The notes below the pieces were generated by a model. It ran no database searches, was not told the origin of the DNA, and saw only the letters and a list, made by a program, of their open reading frames with translations. Below, in pieces: positions 12,238 through 22,331 of a stretch of DNA of 64,000 nt (position 1 is its first letter; the number at the start of each line of letters is the position of its first letter). The position numbers and the translations under genes are program-made. Origin of the DNA: Phylloscopus collybita (lineage: Eukaryota > Chordata > Aves > Passeriformes > Phylloscopidae); assembly GCA_027886175.1 (NCBI GenBank), contig JAJNNQ010000006.1:61230001-61294000 (forward strand), given 5' to 3'.

Positions 12238-12670
12238 ACCACTTGATTTTTTCCTAATTACTTCAATTCCTTGGTGGCCAGGGCCCCTTCCAGGACCTAA
12301 AGAGGCTCCAGAAGAGTTGGAGAGGGACTGGAGACAAGGGCTGGAGAGACAGGACCCAGGGAATGGCTTCCCAGTGCCAGAGGGCAGGGCTGGCTGGGAT
12401 CTTGGGAATCAGGAATTGTTCCCTGGCAGGGTGGGCAGGCCCTGGCACAGGGTGCCCAGAGTGGATTACTCCTCTCTTATTTAATGGGATGGTTCATTAG
12501 CAGACCCAGCCTTGTAGTTGGGGAAGAGATCAGGAAAAAATTGAAGGATTTCTGAGCTGCTTCATGCTCAGTTCACAGCTCTGGGAACTCAGAGCCAGCC
12601 TTGAGACACTCAGTTAATTACTCTCTGTCTCGGAGTGATTATTCCTGACCCAGCTTCCTCCTCGTGGAGG
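12238..12670 (+). repeat. Local direct duplication, copy B, containing a CR1 fragment
   Basis: Same flanks as copy A ('caccacttgattttttcc' on the left, 'gcttcctcctcgtggagg' on the right). A sense CR1 fragment at about 12296-12460 lies between them. The shared unique DNA shows a segmental duplication about 1.5 kb apart. Confidence 0.85.
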
Positions 12671-12935
12671 GAGGAATCACCAGCATCATCCCAAACCCTG
12701 TCCCCAAGGGCCACACCCAGACTCCTCTGGGACAATTCCAGGGACTCCAAACCTCCCTGGGCAGCTCATCCCAAGGCCTGACCACTCTGCCAGGGAAATT
12801 TCCTTTCCCAGTCTACAACCTGAGCCTGCCCTGGTGCAATTTGAGGCCATTTCCTCTCCTCCTTTCCCTGCCCCTCCTGGCAGGGAGCTGTGCAGAGCTA
12901 CAAGGGCCCCCCTGAGCCTCCTTTTCTCCAGGCTT
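12671..12935 (-). mobile_element. CR1 LINE 3' fragment
   Basis: Antisense copy of the subfamily seen at 806-1086 ('aaccctgtccccaagggcc', 'ggaaatttcctttcccag', 'gcagggagctgtgcagagc'). Confidence 0.9.
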
Positions 12936-13715
12936 TTCAGGGATCGAGCTTTCAGCTTGATGGACAACTCAGAGATCCGACTTCTCCATAAAATTTACAG
13001 ATCCAACAGCTGAAAAGTTGAAGATGAATCCTCCTCTTCCCTGCAGCACTTTCTGCCTTAATGCATTCTGAAGAAAACCTTCTCATATGTCTGAAAAAGC
13101 AAATTCCTGCTTTCAGTGATTCAGGGGGAAGTTAAAGATGTCCATGGCAACAAAATAAATAATGGACTAAAAAAAAATGGGTCATGCTTTGTTACAGCAT
13201 CTCATGATAGCACAAATCTCTTTTGTTTGAAGTATTAAACTGTGGCTTTTATTTAATGGAACTCCCCAGCCAAGGCTGGCATTCGTCAATCTGCAATTTA
13301 TTAGCCCTGATCCTCTTCCTGCAGTTGTTTGAAATAAAATTGGGGTTGGTTTTTATTTACTGTGACTCCTGGCCTTCACTGGCAGGTGGAAGTGAACAGC
13401 AGGAAAAGCTGCCAGGGAGTTTTCAGGCAGGGAATTGCACTGGGAATGTCCCAGGATGATGCTGAACACCTGGAGGGGCAGCGCTGCTGTTTGCTGGGGG
13501 TTCCACCTTTTCCCAACGTGGGCAGCAGGGAGTGAAACTTCCTGCCAGCAGTGAAATTCCCACTCCCCAAAGACCTGGAGAACCTTCCAGAGGACAACAG
13601 GGAGTTCAATGTTTATTTTCATGAGGCAGGTGCATGTGGGGGATCATGATGAAGGCAAAAATTCCTGCAGGATTTTCCAGAGCAGCTGAATTCTCCATCT
13701 GAGATGGAAAAGCTG
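12936..13715. other. Intergenic, nothing recognised
   Basis: Unique-looking DNA without a recognised gene or transposon. Confidence 0.45.
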
Positions 13716-14010
13716 CTGCCAGAAAAAAAAAACCAAAAAACCAACAACAACAACAAACAAACACCCACAAAAAAACCCACCACCAACAAGAAACCAAAAA
13801 AAAAAAAAAAACCAGCAACAAAAAAACAAATCAAACCAAACCAAATCAAAAAAAAAAAAAAACCCAACCCAAACCAAACCAAAAAAACCAAAAACCAAAA
13901 AACCAAAAAACAAAACAAAAAAAAACAACAAAAAAAAAACAAAAAAAAAAAAAAAAAACCAAACCAAAAAACAAAACAAAACAAAAAAAAAACCCCAACA
14001 ACAAAACAAA
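13716..14010. repeat. A/C-only low-complexity tract (CAAA/CCAAA)n
   Basis: About 290 bp almost free of G and T on this strand. Minus-strand open frames of Phe, Trp and Val runs, and plus-strand Lys/Asn/Pro runs, are composition artefacts. Confidence 0.95.
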
Positions 14011-17000
14011 CAGAACAGAGGCTTAGCCTTCCTGAATATACTTTTAATTAACACCTCAACTCCTGGGAACTCAATCCCTGGGATATACTTCACCTCAGGG
14101 TGAGGGCAGAGACAACTACTCAAGGGAACAACCTCACTATGAAAATCTTGGAAAAATACCCTCCTTGAAAATCATGAACTTTGAAAAAATCTTTATTTTT
14201 TCCAGCTTTTCTGAGGCCTGTGGAAGGGGAAAATCATTCCCAGTTTGGAGCTCATCTCTCCCCACACCGATCCCAGCCTGACAGGGATCCTCTTTGTAAT
14301 TTTTTAAACTTATAATTTTAAAATTCCCTGCTGGAATGTTGAGCCTGAGAAAGATTCAGGTACATCCTGTCCCTGGATTTTTATTTATTTATTTTTTTAA
14401 TCTGGAAGGTCTCAAATCTAATTTTCCTGGTTTAAAAATCTGCTTTGGGAATAAAGTCTGAGTGGGGGAAGGTGAAAGAGGTGGATTAAGATCCCAATCC
14501 AGCTGCTGGGAGAGTGGGGAAGCTGCAGAGTCCTCACACATCTTGTAACTCCTTCAGTGGAGGTGCAGGAGGGCTCTGAGCTGCTTTTCCAGTCCCTCCT
14601 CAGGTGAATGTCACCCAAACCAAGGTGACATCACTCTGCCACTCTCCCATTATCCTCATTTTTTTTTGCCTGGAAATGTGTTCAGCATCCCCCAGAAGTG
14701 GGAGATTTAACCCCTCCTCCAACAAGCTTTGAGGTCAATGGTGCAATCTGAACATCCAGCAAAGGACTCAGATGTCCAAGGAGGGCAGGTGGGGTTTTGG
14801 GTAAAGCCATGACAGGGATTTCCATAGATTTTTTTTTCCCCTCTTGGATTATGCCTTTTGAAGCCAGACACAGTTGTGCCCATGCTCTGAGCTCTGCTTA
14901 GAAACCATATGGGCAGGGATTAGTGAATCTCTGTGCCAAGCCAAAAAAACTGGAATCTGAGGCAGGATATATTAAAATATCTCCTAAAATATTTCCTAAA
15001 ATATCTCCCTGGCATTCCTGGTACAACATCCCAGCAAGGCACAGCTTCCTTCTCCATCAAAAAGCCACAGAGCTGCATCCTCAGGCATCTCCAGGAGCTG
15101 GGGATTGGCTCTGGGAGGAGCTGGAGGAAGAACATGAGGTTGATGTCCCTCAGGATGAAATTGAGAAAAGGAGAAAACTCCATGGATTGTGGTTAGTCTG
15201 AAAGGAATGAGAGGGAGTTAGAAGGAAGGCACAGCAGGAGCAGCCACAGAACAGAGAAGTAAGGATTTCATTTGTCCAGCTGGGGCACATTTTATGGTGG
15301 GATGGGTCCAAAGTCCTCCTGAACATGTCCAGACCACAAGAATCCATCACTGCCTCAGCCAGTTGGGAATGTTCTGAGCTATGGTGCCTCTCCCATCATC
15401 ATCCTCATTGGTTATTGTTACACAAAAGCCCTTTTTAAAAATTATTATTACACCAAAACCAATTCTCAGGATGTTTTATCCTCTGTTTTCTGTGGTCCCA
15501 CCCAGACTGGCCCCCTTTGATCACATCCCTCTGCTCTGGTTCTGTGGTCAGAGGTTCCCCTGAGTTCTCAGCACCAGCCAAATCCAGCTGAGGAAGAGGA
15601 ATGGGAGCCTGCACAGGGAATTCTCCCCTCAATTCCCTCCAGCCACGGAGGTTTGCCAGATCTGGTGTGAAAAAACTGCCAAATGAAAAGTCAGCCTTGT
15701 CATGTCAGATAACTCTGGAAGTGTAGGAAAAGGAAATATGTCCAGACCACAAACCCGGTGGAAATGGAAGCCACAAAGATTCTGGCCTTCCCTTCCATTC
15801 CCTCTCTCATCCTCACAGTTTTATCCCATCTTGTACGGCTGCTTCCCATTTTTTCCCCCCTCCTGGTTCTCCTGAGGACCTGTCCATGACTGTGGTGTGT
15901 TTTATGGAGGTCTGGGTAGTTTCCAGGTCTGGATAGTTTCCAGGTCTGGATGCTTCTGGAGCACCTCCACTCTCAGGTTCAGCATCCAGTCTGTGACCCC
16001 TGGAGATCCAAGGAACAGTGCACGGGATTGCAGAGGTTGAGTATTCCCCATGGATGGCTGGAAAGACCTGCTTGATTTTCCTGCTACCATCAGACCACCC
16101 TCAAGCTTCTTCAGGACAAGAAATCCTCATTTTAGGAATCAGGGAATCTGGATCAAGCCGTGGGTGAGGGGAAATTCACGTTTCGGCCTCCTGTAGACAG
16201 AGGGGTCCCCTGAAATTTTGGAGCTGGATGGGAGGGGGAGAGGGAGGAGAAGGCAAAGGGCTTTACAGGGCTTCTCTGGGAGATGGAAGAGATTCCTGCA
16301 CAGCCAGTGAGTGGGATGGAGAGCAGATTAAATCAGATCCTTGTCACTGTAGCTGAGCAGGAGCTTCCCTCTGCTCAAGATGTTGCTCAGATGTGAGTCA
16401 GGCTGGCCTTCAGCTCCCCTAAAGTGATTCAGGGAAGCACCTGCCCCATCAGCAGGTTCAGCCTCCAAATACTCACATCACTTTTGAAAGGATTAATGAA
16501 TTATTAAATACAATTCTATTTATCCTCTTTCTTCCTTTTCTTTCCTTATTTTCCCCATTGGCTACGGCATGGATTTGGATCTATACTGGAAATTTGGAAT
16601 TTCCTGAAGCAAAAGGTTCGGGGTCATTTGCACGGTGACCATGCAAACACCTGGGCAAACATCCTGCTTTTGAACAAGGCAAAATTTTTTCCTCTGGTGC
16701 AGTTTGCTTGTGAAATTCTGACCTTTGTTGGATTTGTGGTTGCAAGTGAACTCCTTGGGCAAAGAAAGAGGCTGGAAAAATCCTTTTCATACACAAAGCA
16801 CAGCAGCAGGAGCAGCAACAACAAAGGGCAGGGTAAGAACACATCCCATGGGAAGCTTTTCCAAAGGTGATGGAGCCAAGGGATGGATGGAGTCAAAGCT
16901 TTAGGTAGGGACAGGAAGCCAAGCAGGATGGCTACAGCCACTGCAAGAAGTCCTGCCAGGCTTCCCAGGCAGCCTTGGGAAAGCAAATTCCTCTCTTTTG

Positions 17001-17234
17001 GCCTCCATTCCCTCTCAAAAATGTGGCTGGGGGCTTCCTTCATTCTAATCCTATCATTTATTCCTCATCCTGGAGATGCTGGGATGGCACCTGGTGGCAC
17101 CTGGGGGTTCTGGCTCCTGCTGTTGTCCAAGCAAAGGAGATTGAAGAAAAGCTGGAGCAGGATATGAACCCTGAAAATGAACCTGGGAAAAGTCAGGACA
17201 AATTAATTTGTGCTGTAAATTGCTCCAGTTCTTT
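14011..17234. other. Intergenic, 3.2 kb, nothing recognised
   Basis: The longest CR1-free stretch left of the array. Open frames of 60-139 codons lack domains. A weak exon-like region at 14923-15201 has no clear acceptor. It may hold conserved non-coding DNA, but nothing can be named from sequence alone. Confidence 0.45.
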
Positions 17235-17440
17235 CCATGGAATCATGGAATGGTTTGGCTTGGGAGTAACTTAACAATAACCCAATTCCAGCCCCTCCAT
17301 GGTCAGGGACACCTTCCACTATCCCAGGCTGCTCCAAGCTCCATCCAGCCTGGCCTTGGGCACTGCCAGGGATGAAGCAGCCACAACCCTGGGGATCTTC
17401 AGATGATCTTTGAGGTCCTTTTCAACCCAAACACAATTCT
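17235..17440 (-). mobile_element. CR1 LINE 3' fragment
   Basis: Antisense CR1 tail starting 'ccatggaatcatggaatgg' and including 'gtcagggacaccttccac' and 'ggcctt gggcactgcc'-type words. Confidence 0.88.
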
Positions 17441-18375
17441 CTGTACAAAAGGTCTGATCCCAGAGATTTGCATCAATTCACATGGATCAACTGGCACAAC
17501 ACAACACCATCTTCTCCTTCTCATTCACTTTTAATCATTTTTGGAGAAGCTGGGCAGGGAGCAGGACAGGATATCCATACTGGAATGTGTATTTATTCAC
17601 ACACATGAATATTCCTGGTTGGAGCTTTTTGATGCACAGAACAGACCACTTCTGGGCATTTCTCCACATTTATAAATACATCCTGGCAATCCCAGGGAAC
17701 AATACCCAGACACTTCCACTTTGGCCCGACAGCCTCCTTTCTTCCCTGATTTTGGATGGCTCCCTGTAACAATGTGCTAAGCTGAGCCTGGGGCTTGCCA
17801 AAGCCAAGCTCCTCACCAGGGTGCCCTCCAGCCCCACAGAAGGCTGGCTGTGCTGAACTCTTGGAGGAAGCAAATTCCAGAGGCAGGAGTTCACCCTTGG
17901 AGCAGGCACAGAGATGGGAATACTCCTCTGCTGCAGGGATTTCAGATTTGTGGTGTCTGGCCGCTGTTTAGAAGTGATAAAATTGTGTTTGGTATAAGAT
18001 AAGCTTCATTTTTAAATGTAAATATCTTTCTGGTTTGGAAGACAGAACTTCCAAAGGCAAAAGATGGAATGAGGAGCTTGCCTGGAGTTTGTGGATAATG
18101 GGAACCAAAGCCTCACAAAAGGAACGAGTTGCCCATCCTGTAATCCCTCTGCAGAGACTTTATGTTTGAGGAAACACCCTCACTCAGAGGGTTGTATTTG
18201 AGGGAATCACAAAAAGTGAGGAATCCAAAAGTGAGACAGAGAGCAGGAGGGAAGAAGAAATGCAAACAGGGTCAAAAAAGCTAAGAAAATAAAGATTATT
18301 TTAATACAAATGATACTGAAAGAAAATATACTCCTTTTTTCCCTGAACTGTGGCAGAGGCATCTGTCTCTCATCA
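17441..18375. other. Intergenic, nothing recognised
   Basis: No recognised gene, RNA or transposon. Confidence 0.45.
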
Positions 18376-18545
18376 CTTTGTGACACATGGGCAGGGACAC
18401 CTTCTACTGTCACAGGTGTCTCCAAGCCCCAATGTCCAAGCTGGCTGGGAACACTTCCAGGGATCCAGGGGCATTCAAAACTTCTCAGGGCAGCCTGTGC
18501 CAGGGCCTGCCCACCCTCCCAGGGAAAAATTCCTTCCGAAAACCC
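18376..18545 (-). mobile_element. CR1 LINE 3' fragment bordering the tandem array
   Basis: Antisense CR1 tail ('gggcagggacaccttctac', 'ccaagctggctgggaacac'). It ends about 30 bp before the left breakpoint of the tandem array. Confidence 0.85.
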
Positions 18546-18657
18546 CTCAGAGTTCATTCCCTGCAGCCGAGTTGGCTGCGCTCCTCAGCAGCGCTGCCGG
18601 CCCTCGGCAGCCTTGGGCAAGGCGGGAGGGCTTCCCCCGCTGCAGCCCCAGCTGAGG

Positions 18658-18681
18658 CAGCAGCAGCAGCAGCAGCAGCAG
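18658..18681 (+). repeat. (CAG)8 microsatellite, unit 1
   Basis: Eight CAG units inside the CpG-rich block opening the unit. Unit 2 has about eight (23497-23520) and unit 3 about ten (30485-30514). Glutamine, alanine or serine runs read from it are not supported as protein. Confidence 0.9.
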
Positions 18682-18794
18682 CTCTGTGCTGTTCCTGCCG
18701 GATCCCTGTGGCAGCAGCTGCACGGGGCTGTGCAGCCAAAGCCCCCAGAGCAGCGCACACGCAGCACCGGAGCAGCACGGCAGCCCTGGGGCTG

Positions 18795-18796
<2 letters not shown>

Positions 18797-18880
<84 letters not shown>
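18797..18880 (+). repeat. (CTG)28 microsatellite, unit 1
   Basis: An uninterrupted run of 28 CTG. The orthologous runs are 11 units in unit 2 (24354-24386) and 10 in unit 3 (30634-30663), so unit 1 has expanded. Long poly-Leu, poly-Cys, poly-Ala, poly-Gln and poly-Ser open frames through it exist in every frame and are artefacts. Confidence 0.95.
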
Positions 18881-18881
<1 letters not shown>

Positions 18882-19019
18882 GCAGCCCCGCAGGGCTCAG
18901 TGCTGAGCAGCCCTGGCTGGATGGAGCCGCTGTGGGCACCTCCAGCCCTGGGGCTGCTGCTCTGCTGCTCCAGGGCAGGGCCTTTCTGCGGGATTATGTT
19001 TCCTTTCTTCTGGGATAAC

Positions 19020-19330
19020 TTGCACAGAAGCCCTGAATCCCTGAGGCTGGAAAAGCCCTCCCAGCCCAGGGAGTCCCAGCTGTGCCCCATGCCCACCCTG
19101 TCACCCTGCCCAGATCATTGAGTGCCACATCCAGGTGTCCCATGGACACCTCCAGGGATGGGCACTCCAAACCTCCCTGGGCAGCTCTTCCCAAGGCCTG
19201 ACCAGCCTTTCCATGAGGAAATTGCTCCTGGTGTCCAACCCGAGCCTTCCCCTGGCACAGCTTGAGGCCGTTTCCCCTTGTCCTGTCTCTGTTCCCTGGG
19301 AGCAGAGCCCAACACACCCTCAGCAGAGGA
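19020..19330 (-). mobile_element. CR1 LINE 3' fragment, unit 1
   Basis: Antisense CR1 tail ('gaggctggaaaagccctccc', 'gggcagctcttcccaagg', 'gagcagagcccaacac'). It recurs at the same place in units 2 and 3, so it was inserted before the array formed. Confidence 0.88.
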
Positions 19331-19629
19331 AACAAATTCAAAATTGTAGAAGACAAAAATAAACCGTGATAGAACTCTGTAAACTTTTTTTGCATGGTTT
19401 TTCTTTTATTAAAACTTTTGTCAGCAGAGATGTTGCTAACTATCTGTTTAGAACTTTTGACCCACATGGACTTCTAATTATACCATTTTACTATTTATTA
19501 TGCCTTTCAAGACCAGTGTACAACAGAGTAGTGCAATCAAAAGTAGTTTTCTATGCCAAGGAGGGTAAAAAATATTGGGTTTTTTCTCCCATCTAGACTA
19601 AACCCTGTGGGTTTAGTGTCACATCTCAC
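19331..19629. other. AT-rich spacer between the CR1 tail and the CpG block, unit 1
   Basis: About 300 bp of AT-rich unit-specific DNA, recurring at about 25520-25818 and 33405-33740. No gene is recognised. It contains 'ggtttagtgtcacatctcac' just before the CpG-rich block. Confidence 0.5.
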
Positions 19630-20474
19630 ACAACGGGGCCCTGGGGCGCTGCTGCCGCAGCCGAGCCCAGCCCTTCGGGCCGCTGTCCCAATGCATTCGG
19701 AGGGGCACGGACACGATGTTCACGCCGTGTGTCTTTGTGCTCCGTGTTTGTGCTGCGTGTGCGGGCGGAGCGGGGCCGGCGGGAGCCGCGCTCCCCTCAG
19801 AGCCGCTGAGGGCGGCAGCAATGGCGGCGCCGCTCCCTCAGCGCCCGGGCCCGGCCCCGGCGGGCGGGGAGCCCTCGGCAGCGCCCTGGGGGCAGCAGGG
19901 AGCGAGCCCCGGGCCCGGCCTCTGTGCCCGTGGCGCCGCTGAGGCGAGGGCAGAGCTGCAAGGCTCGGTGCCTCGGGCACTGCCCCGAGCCAGGGGCAGC
20001 AGCCGGCCCCGGCCTTGTGGAAGCGCACGGGGCTCTCGTGGTGCCGCTTGTGCAGCTTGTGCGGGTGCCTGTGGATGGCCCCGGCCTGGCGTGGGGCCCT
20101 GCCCCGCTCAGCTGCCCGGCCCCGGCAAAGGCGCCGAGGCTGCGCTCGGTGCCCTGCGTGTCATTGCCCAAGGCAGTGAGCAGCCCCGGGGCCCGGGCAC
20201 AGCCCTGAGGGACAGCCCCGGTCCCCGGGCTCCCGCGGCTCGTGGAGCCGCTGCCCACAAGTCCCTGGCACGTCCGTGCGGCCAATTCCTGGTGCCCTGC
20301 CCGGCGCAGCCTGCAAAGCCAGGGCTCTGCCCTGTGGGGCTGGGGCTGCCGTGTGGGAGCGCGGCCAAAGCCCCTCAGGGCTCTGGGCACAGCAGGGGCC
20401 ACAAGGCCACAAGTCCGGGGGCTGCTCCGTGCCACTCCCTGCCTGCTCCACTGTAGCTGGGGGGCCAGGGCTGG
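19630..20474 (+). promoter_or_regulatory. CpG-rich block upstream of gene copy 1
   Basis: GC-rich, CpG-dense sequence of the CpG-island type. It contains a 212-codon open frame from an ATG at 19821 in good Kozak context ('gcagcaATGGCGG') to 20456. The same 212-codon length is kept in unit 3 (33941-34576), but an LTR breaks it in unit 2. The opposite strand is also open (251 codons), so openness here says little. It could be an upstream exon, an independent GC-rich transcript start, or simply island DNA. Confidence 0.5.
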
Positions 20475-20590
20475 CCCTTTGTGACACGGGCGCTTGGTGT
20501 CGGGGCCCTTTGTGATGTGGGACATGGTGGTGGCCAGAGACCCTTGTGACATCAGGGAGCCCCGCCCTGGCTCTGAGGGTATCTAAGGGG
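20475..20590 (+). promoter_or_regulatory. Predicted core promoter of gene copy 1
   Basis: Three related boxes, ccctttgtgaca (20475), ccctttgtgatg (20506) and cccttgtgacat (20541), are followed by a CRE-like TGACATCA (20547-20554), a GC box ccccgccc (about 20560) and a TATA-like TATCTAAGG (20580-20588). The order and spacing are those of a compact RNA polymerase II promoter, placing transcription start near 20610, about 250 bp before the ATG. The motifs are retained in the other two units. No factor binding is shown; this is motif evidence only. Confidence 0.6.
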
Positions 20591-20858
20591 CGCAGAGCCC
20601 TGGGGTGCCCATTGCCAGGAGAGCCGCTCTCTGAGGAGGAAGCAGCTCCCTGCATCTGTCTGCGCTAGAGGCCGATAGCGATAGACGCCGATAGCGACAG
20701 ACAGTGATAGCGACGAGGACAAAGCCAACTCCAACTCCCAGTCCTCCAGCCCCTTGCCCAGCACGCTGGAAGCCCCCAGCGGGCAGTGGTCAGGGGCAGT
20801 GGGCAGGTGAGTCCTGCCACTGAGAGAGACTGAGGAGGAGGAAAGGCCATTTGTCAAC

Positions 20859-22331
20859 ATGGACAGAGAGTTTTTTAAGTGGGAAAGTGATAGTGATGAG
20901 GAGCTTTCCCAGAGGGAAGACGCGACACGGAGAGTGACAAGCCAATGGCAAAGTGTACGGACAATCCAAGAAATTTCCCGTTTAGGACCCAAGGGGAGCC
21001 GAGAGCTGTACCAGCTCCAGGTACGTGTGCGTGTCCGAGAGGTTTCCCGGTACAGCAATGAAACACACGAAGAGATCCATGAACGGGAAGTAACCATCAC
21101 AGTCCGGGAGCTGTACCGGTGGGAAGAGGATGGTGAGCTGAACGAAGAGGTGCGCGAATGGGAGAAGTGTGCCACAGACCAGGAGGCGTCCCAGTGGAAA
21201 ACAGATGGGAAAGGGCAGCAGGAGTTCGACTGGGAAGAGGACGAGAGATCCCATGAGGTGTCCCTGCAGACAGATGGGAGTGCCTCAGAGGATTCCCAAT
21301 GGGACAACGTCCAAGATCTTTTCCAGAGGGAAGAGGAGAGGTCCCAAGACCTCTCACCATGCAAAGAAGATGTGCACTCCCACAACTCCGAATGGGAAGA
21401 CAGTGAGCCGGAGTCCTCTGAGTTCACAGACAGCAGTGACATGGAGCTGTCCCATTGGGAAGATGTGAGTGACCAAAAGCTGTCCCAAGGGGAAGAACAC
21501 GTGAGCAGCCAGGAGCTGTCCCAATGGGGCTGTGACATCAGCCCCAAGGTCTGGGACAGACCCTTGTGCCCAGTGAGCCACAAGGAGCCCAAGGCTTGTC
21601 CCGCAGGGGCTCCCAGCTCTGCCAGCCCCCTGGGCACAGAGGTGGCAGCAGAGGCAGTGCCTGCCCTAACCAGCACCTCTCCTTCCCTACAGAGTCCCAT
21701 GGAAGCTGAGCCAGCAGCTCCTCCCCCATCCAGAGCTGCTGAGGAGGAGGATCTGCCTGAGCGTCTTGCCCTGGAGGCAGAAAAGGCAGCAGAGTCTCCT
21801 GTCCCCAGTGAGGAGGTGCCATCAGCAGGGACACAGAGCCCAGTTCCTGCCCTGCCCAGCGCCTCTCCTGCCCCGGCTGGAGCTGCTGAGGAGGCAGCAG
21901 TGTGTGGAGGGGATGGCAGCCGATCCTCAGGACACTCCAGCTGGGAAAACGACAGCGACAAGGAGATCGTGCAGAGAAACTGGGATGATGAGACTGAGCA
22001 CGGCATCGGGACCAAACCCTTGCGCCCAGATGATGATGAGTGGGACGAGGTGAGTGTCCTGGAGCTGCCCCCAGAAGAGGATAAAGACCAGAAATGGAGA
22101 GTTTTTGCAGAGGACGGGCTCCCAGTGCCTGTTCCTCGCGAGGCCTGGGCTGAGCACCCGGCCCTGGAGCCGTGCAGCCCCCCCAGCCCCTGGCCTGCCC
22201 AGCTGGGAGCCCAGGCCCTGCGCGGGCAGCCGGCTGCCCCCAGGGAACGTCCCTCCCGCTTCAGGCGGGCGCTGCGGGCGCTGCGGGGGCTGTTCCGGTT
22301 CCGCTGCATGAGGCCACAGCCGGAGGAGTAA
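20859..22331 (+). CDS. Acidic Trp/Glu-repeat protein, array copy 1 (490 aa, unrecognised family)
   Basis: I recognise no known family. Residues 1-235 are acidic with Trp about every 10-25 residues (W8, W30, W88, W101, W113, W125, W148, W179, W200, W223, W232), in a loose repeat of the type S-Q-W-x-x-D...E-L-S. Residues 236-355 are Pro/Ala/Ser/Glu-rich and probably disordered. Residues 358-430 form a second acidic Trp block (W362, W375, W395, W413, W430). Residues 461-490 are Arg-rich with a basic amphipathic look (RFRRALRALRGLFRFR). No signal peptide or membrane span is seen. The ATG has a strong context (caacATGg). A donor CAG|GTGAGT at 20807 and an acceptor at 21691-21692 with CTAAC branch point could splice out residues 1-278, leaving a start at the ATG in codon 281. 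Compared with copies 2 and 3 it lacks an 11-codon segment after residue 195. The acidic and basic halves suggest a nuclear or nucleic-acid/chromatin-associated role, but that is a guess. Confidence 0.62.
   Translation: MDREFFKWESDSDEELSQREDATRRVTSQWQSVRTIQEISRLGPKGSRELYQLQVRVRVREVSRYSNETHEEIHEREVTITVRELYRWEEDGELNEEVREWEKCATDQEASQWKTDGKGQQEFDWEEDERSHEVSLQTDGSASEDSQWDNVQDLFQREEERSQDLSPCKEDVHSHNSEWEDSEPESSEFTDSSDMELSHWEDVSDQKLSQGEEHVSSQELSQWGCDISPKVWDRPLCPVSHKEPKACPAGAPSSASPLGTEVAAEAVPALTSTSPSLQSPMEAEPAAPPPSRAAEEEDLPERLALEAEKAAESPVPSEEVPSAGTQSPVPALPSASPAPAGAAEEAAVCGGDGSRSSGHSSWENDSDKEIVQRNWDDETEHGIGTKPLRPDDDEWDEVSVLELPPEEDKDQKWRVFAEDGLPVPVPREAWAEHPALEPCSPPSPWPAQLGAQALRGQPAAPRERPSRFRRALRALRGLFRFRCMRPQPEE

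Noticed and set aside
13619..14123. Phe/Trp/Val-rich frames resembling membrane proteins
   Set aside because: Low-complexity A/C tract; no hydrophobic-segment pattern independent of the repeat. The same applies at 59.8 and 61.1 kb.
18310..19121. Poly-Ala, poly-Leu, poly-Cys, poly-Gln and poly-Ser proteins
   Set aside because: All frames of a CAG/CTG microsatellite; run length differs threefold between units and adjoining peptide is CR1 or CpG DNA.
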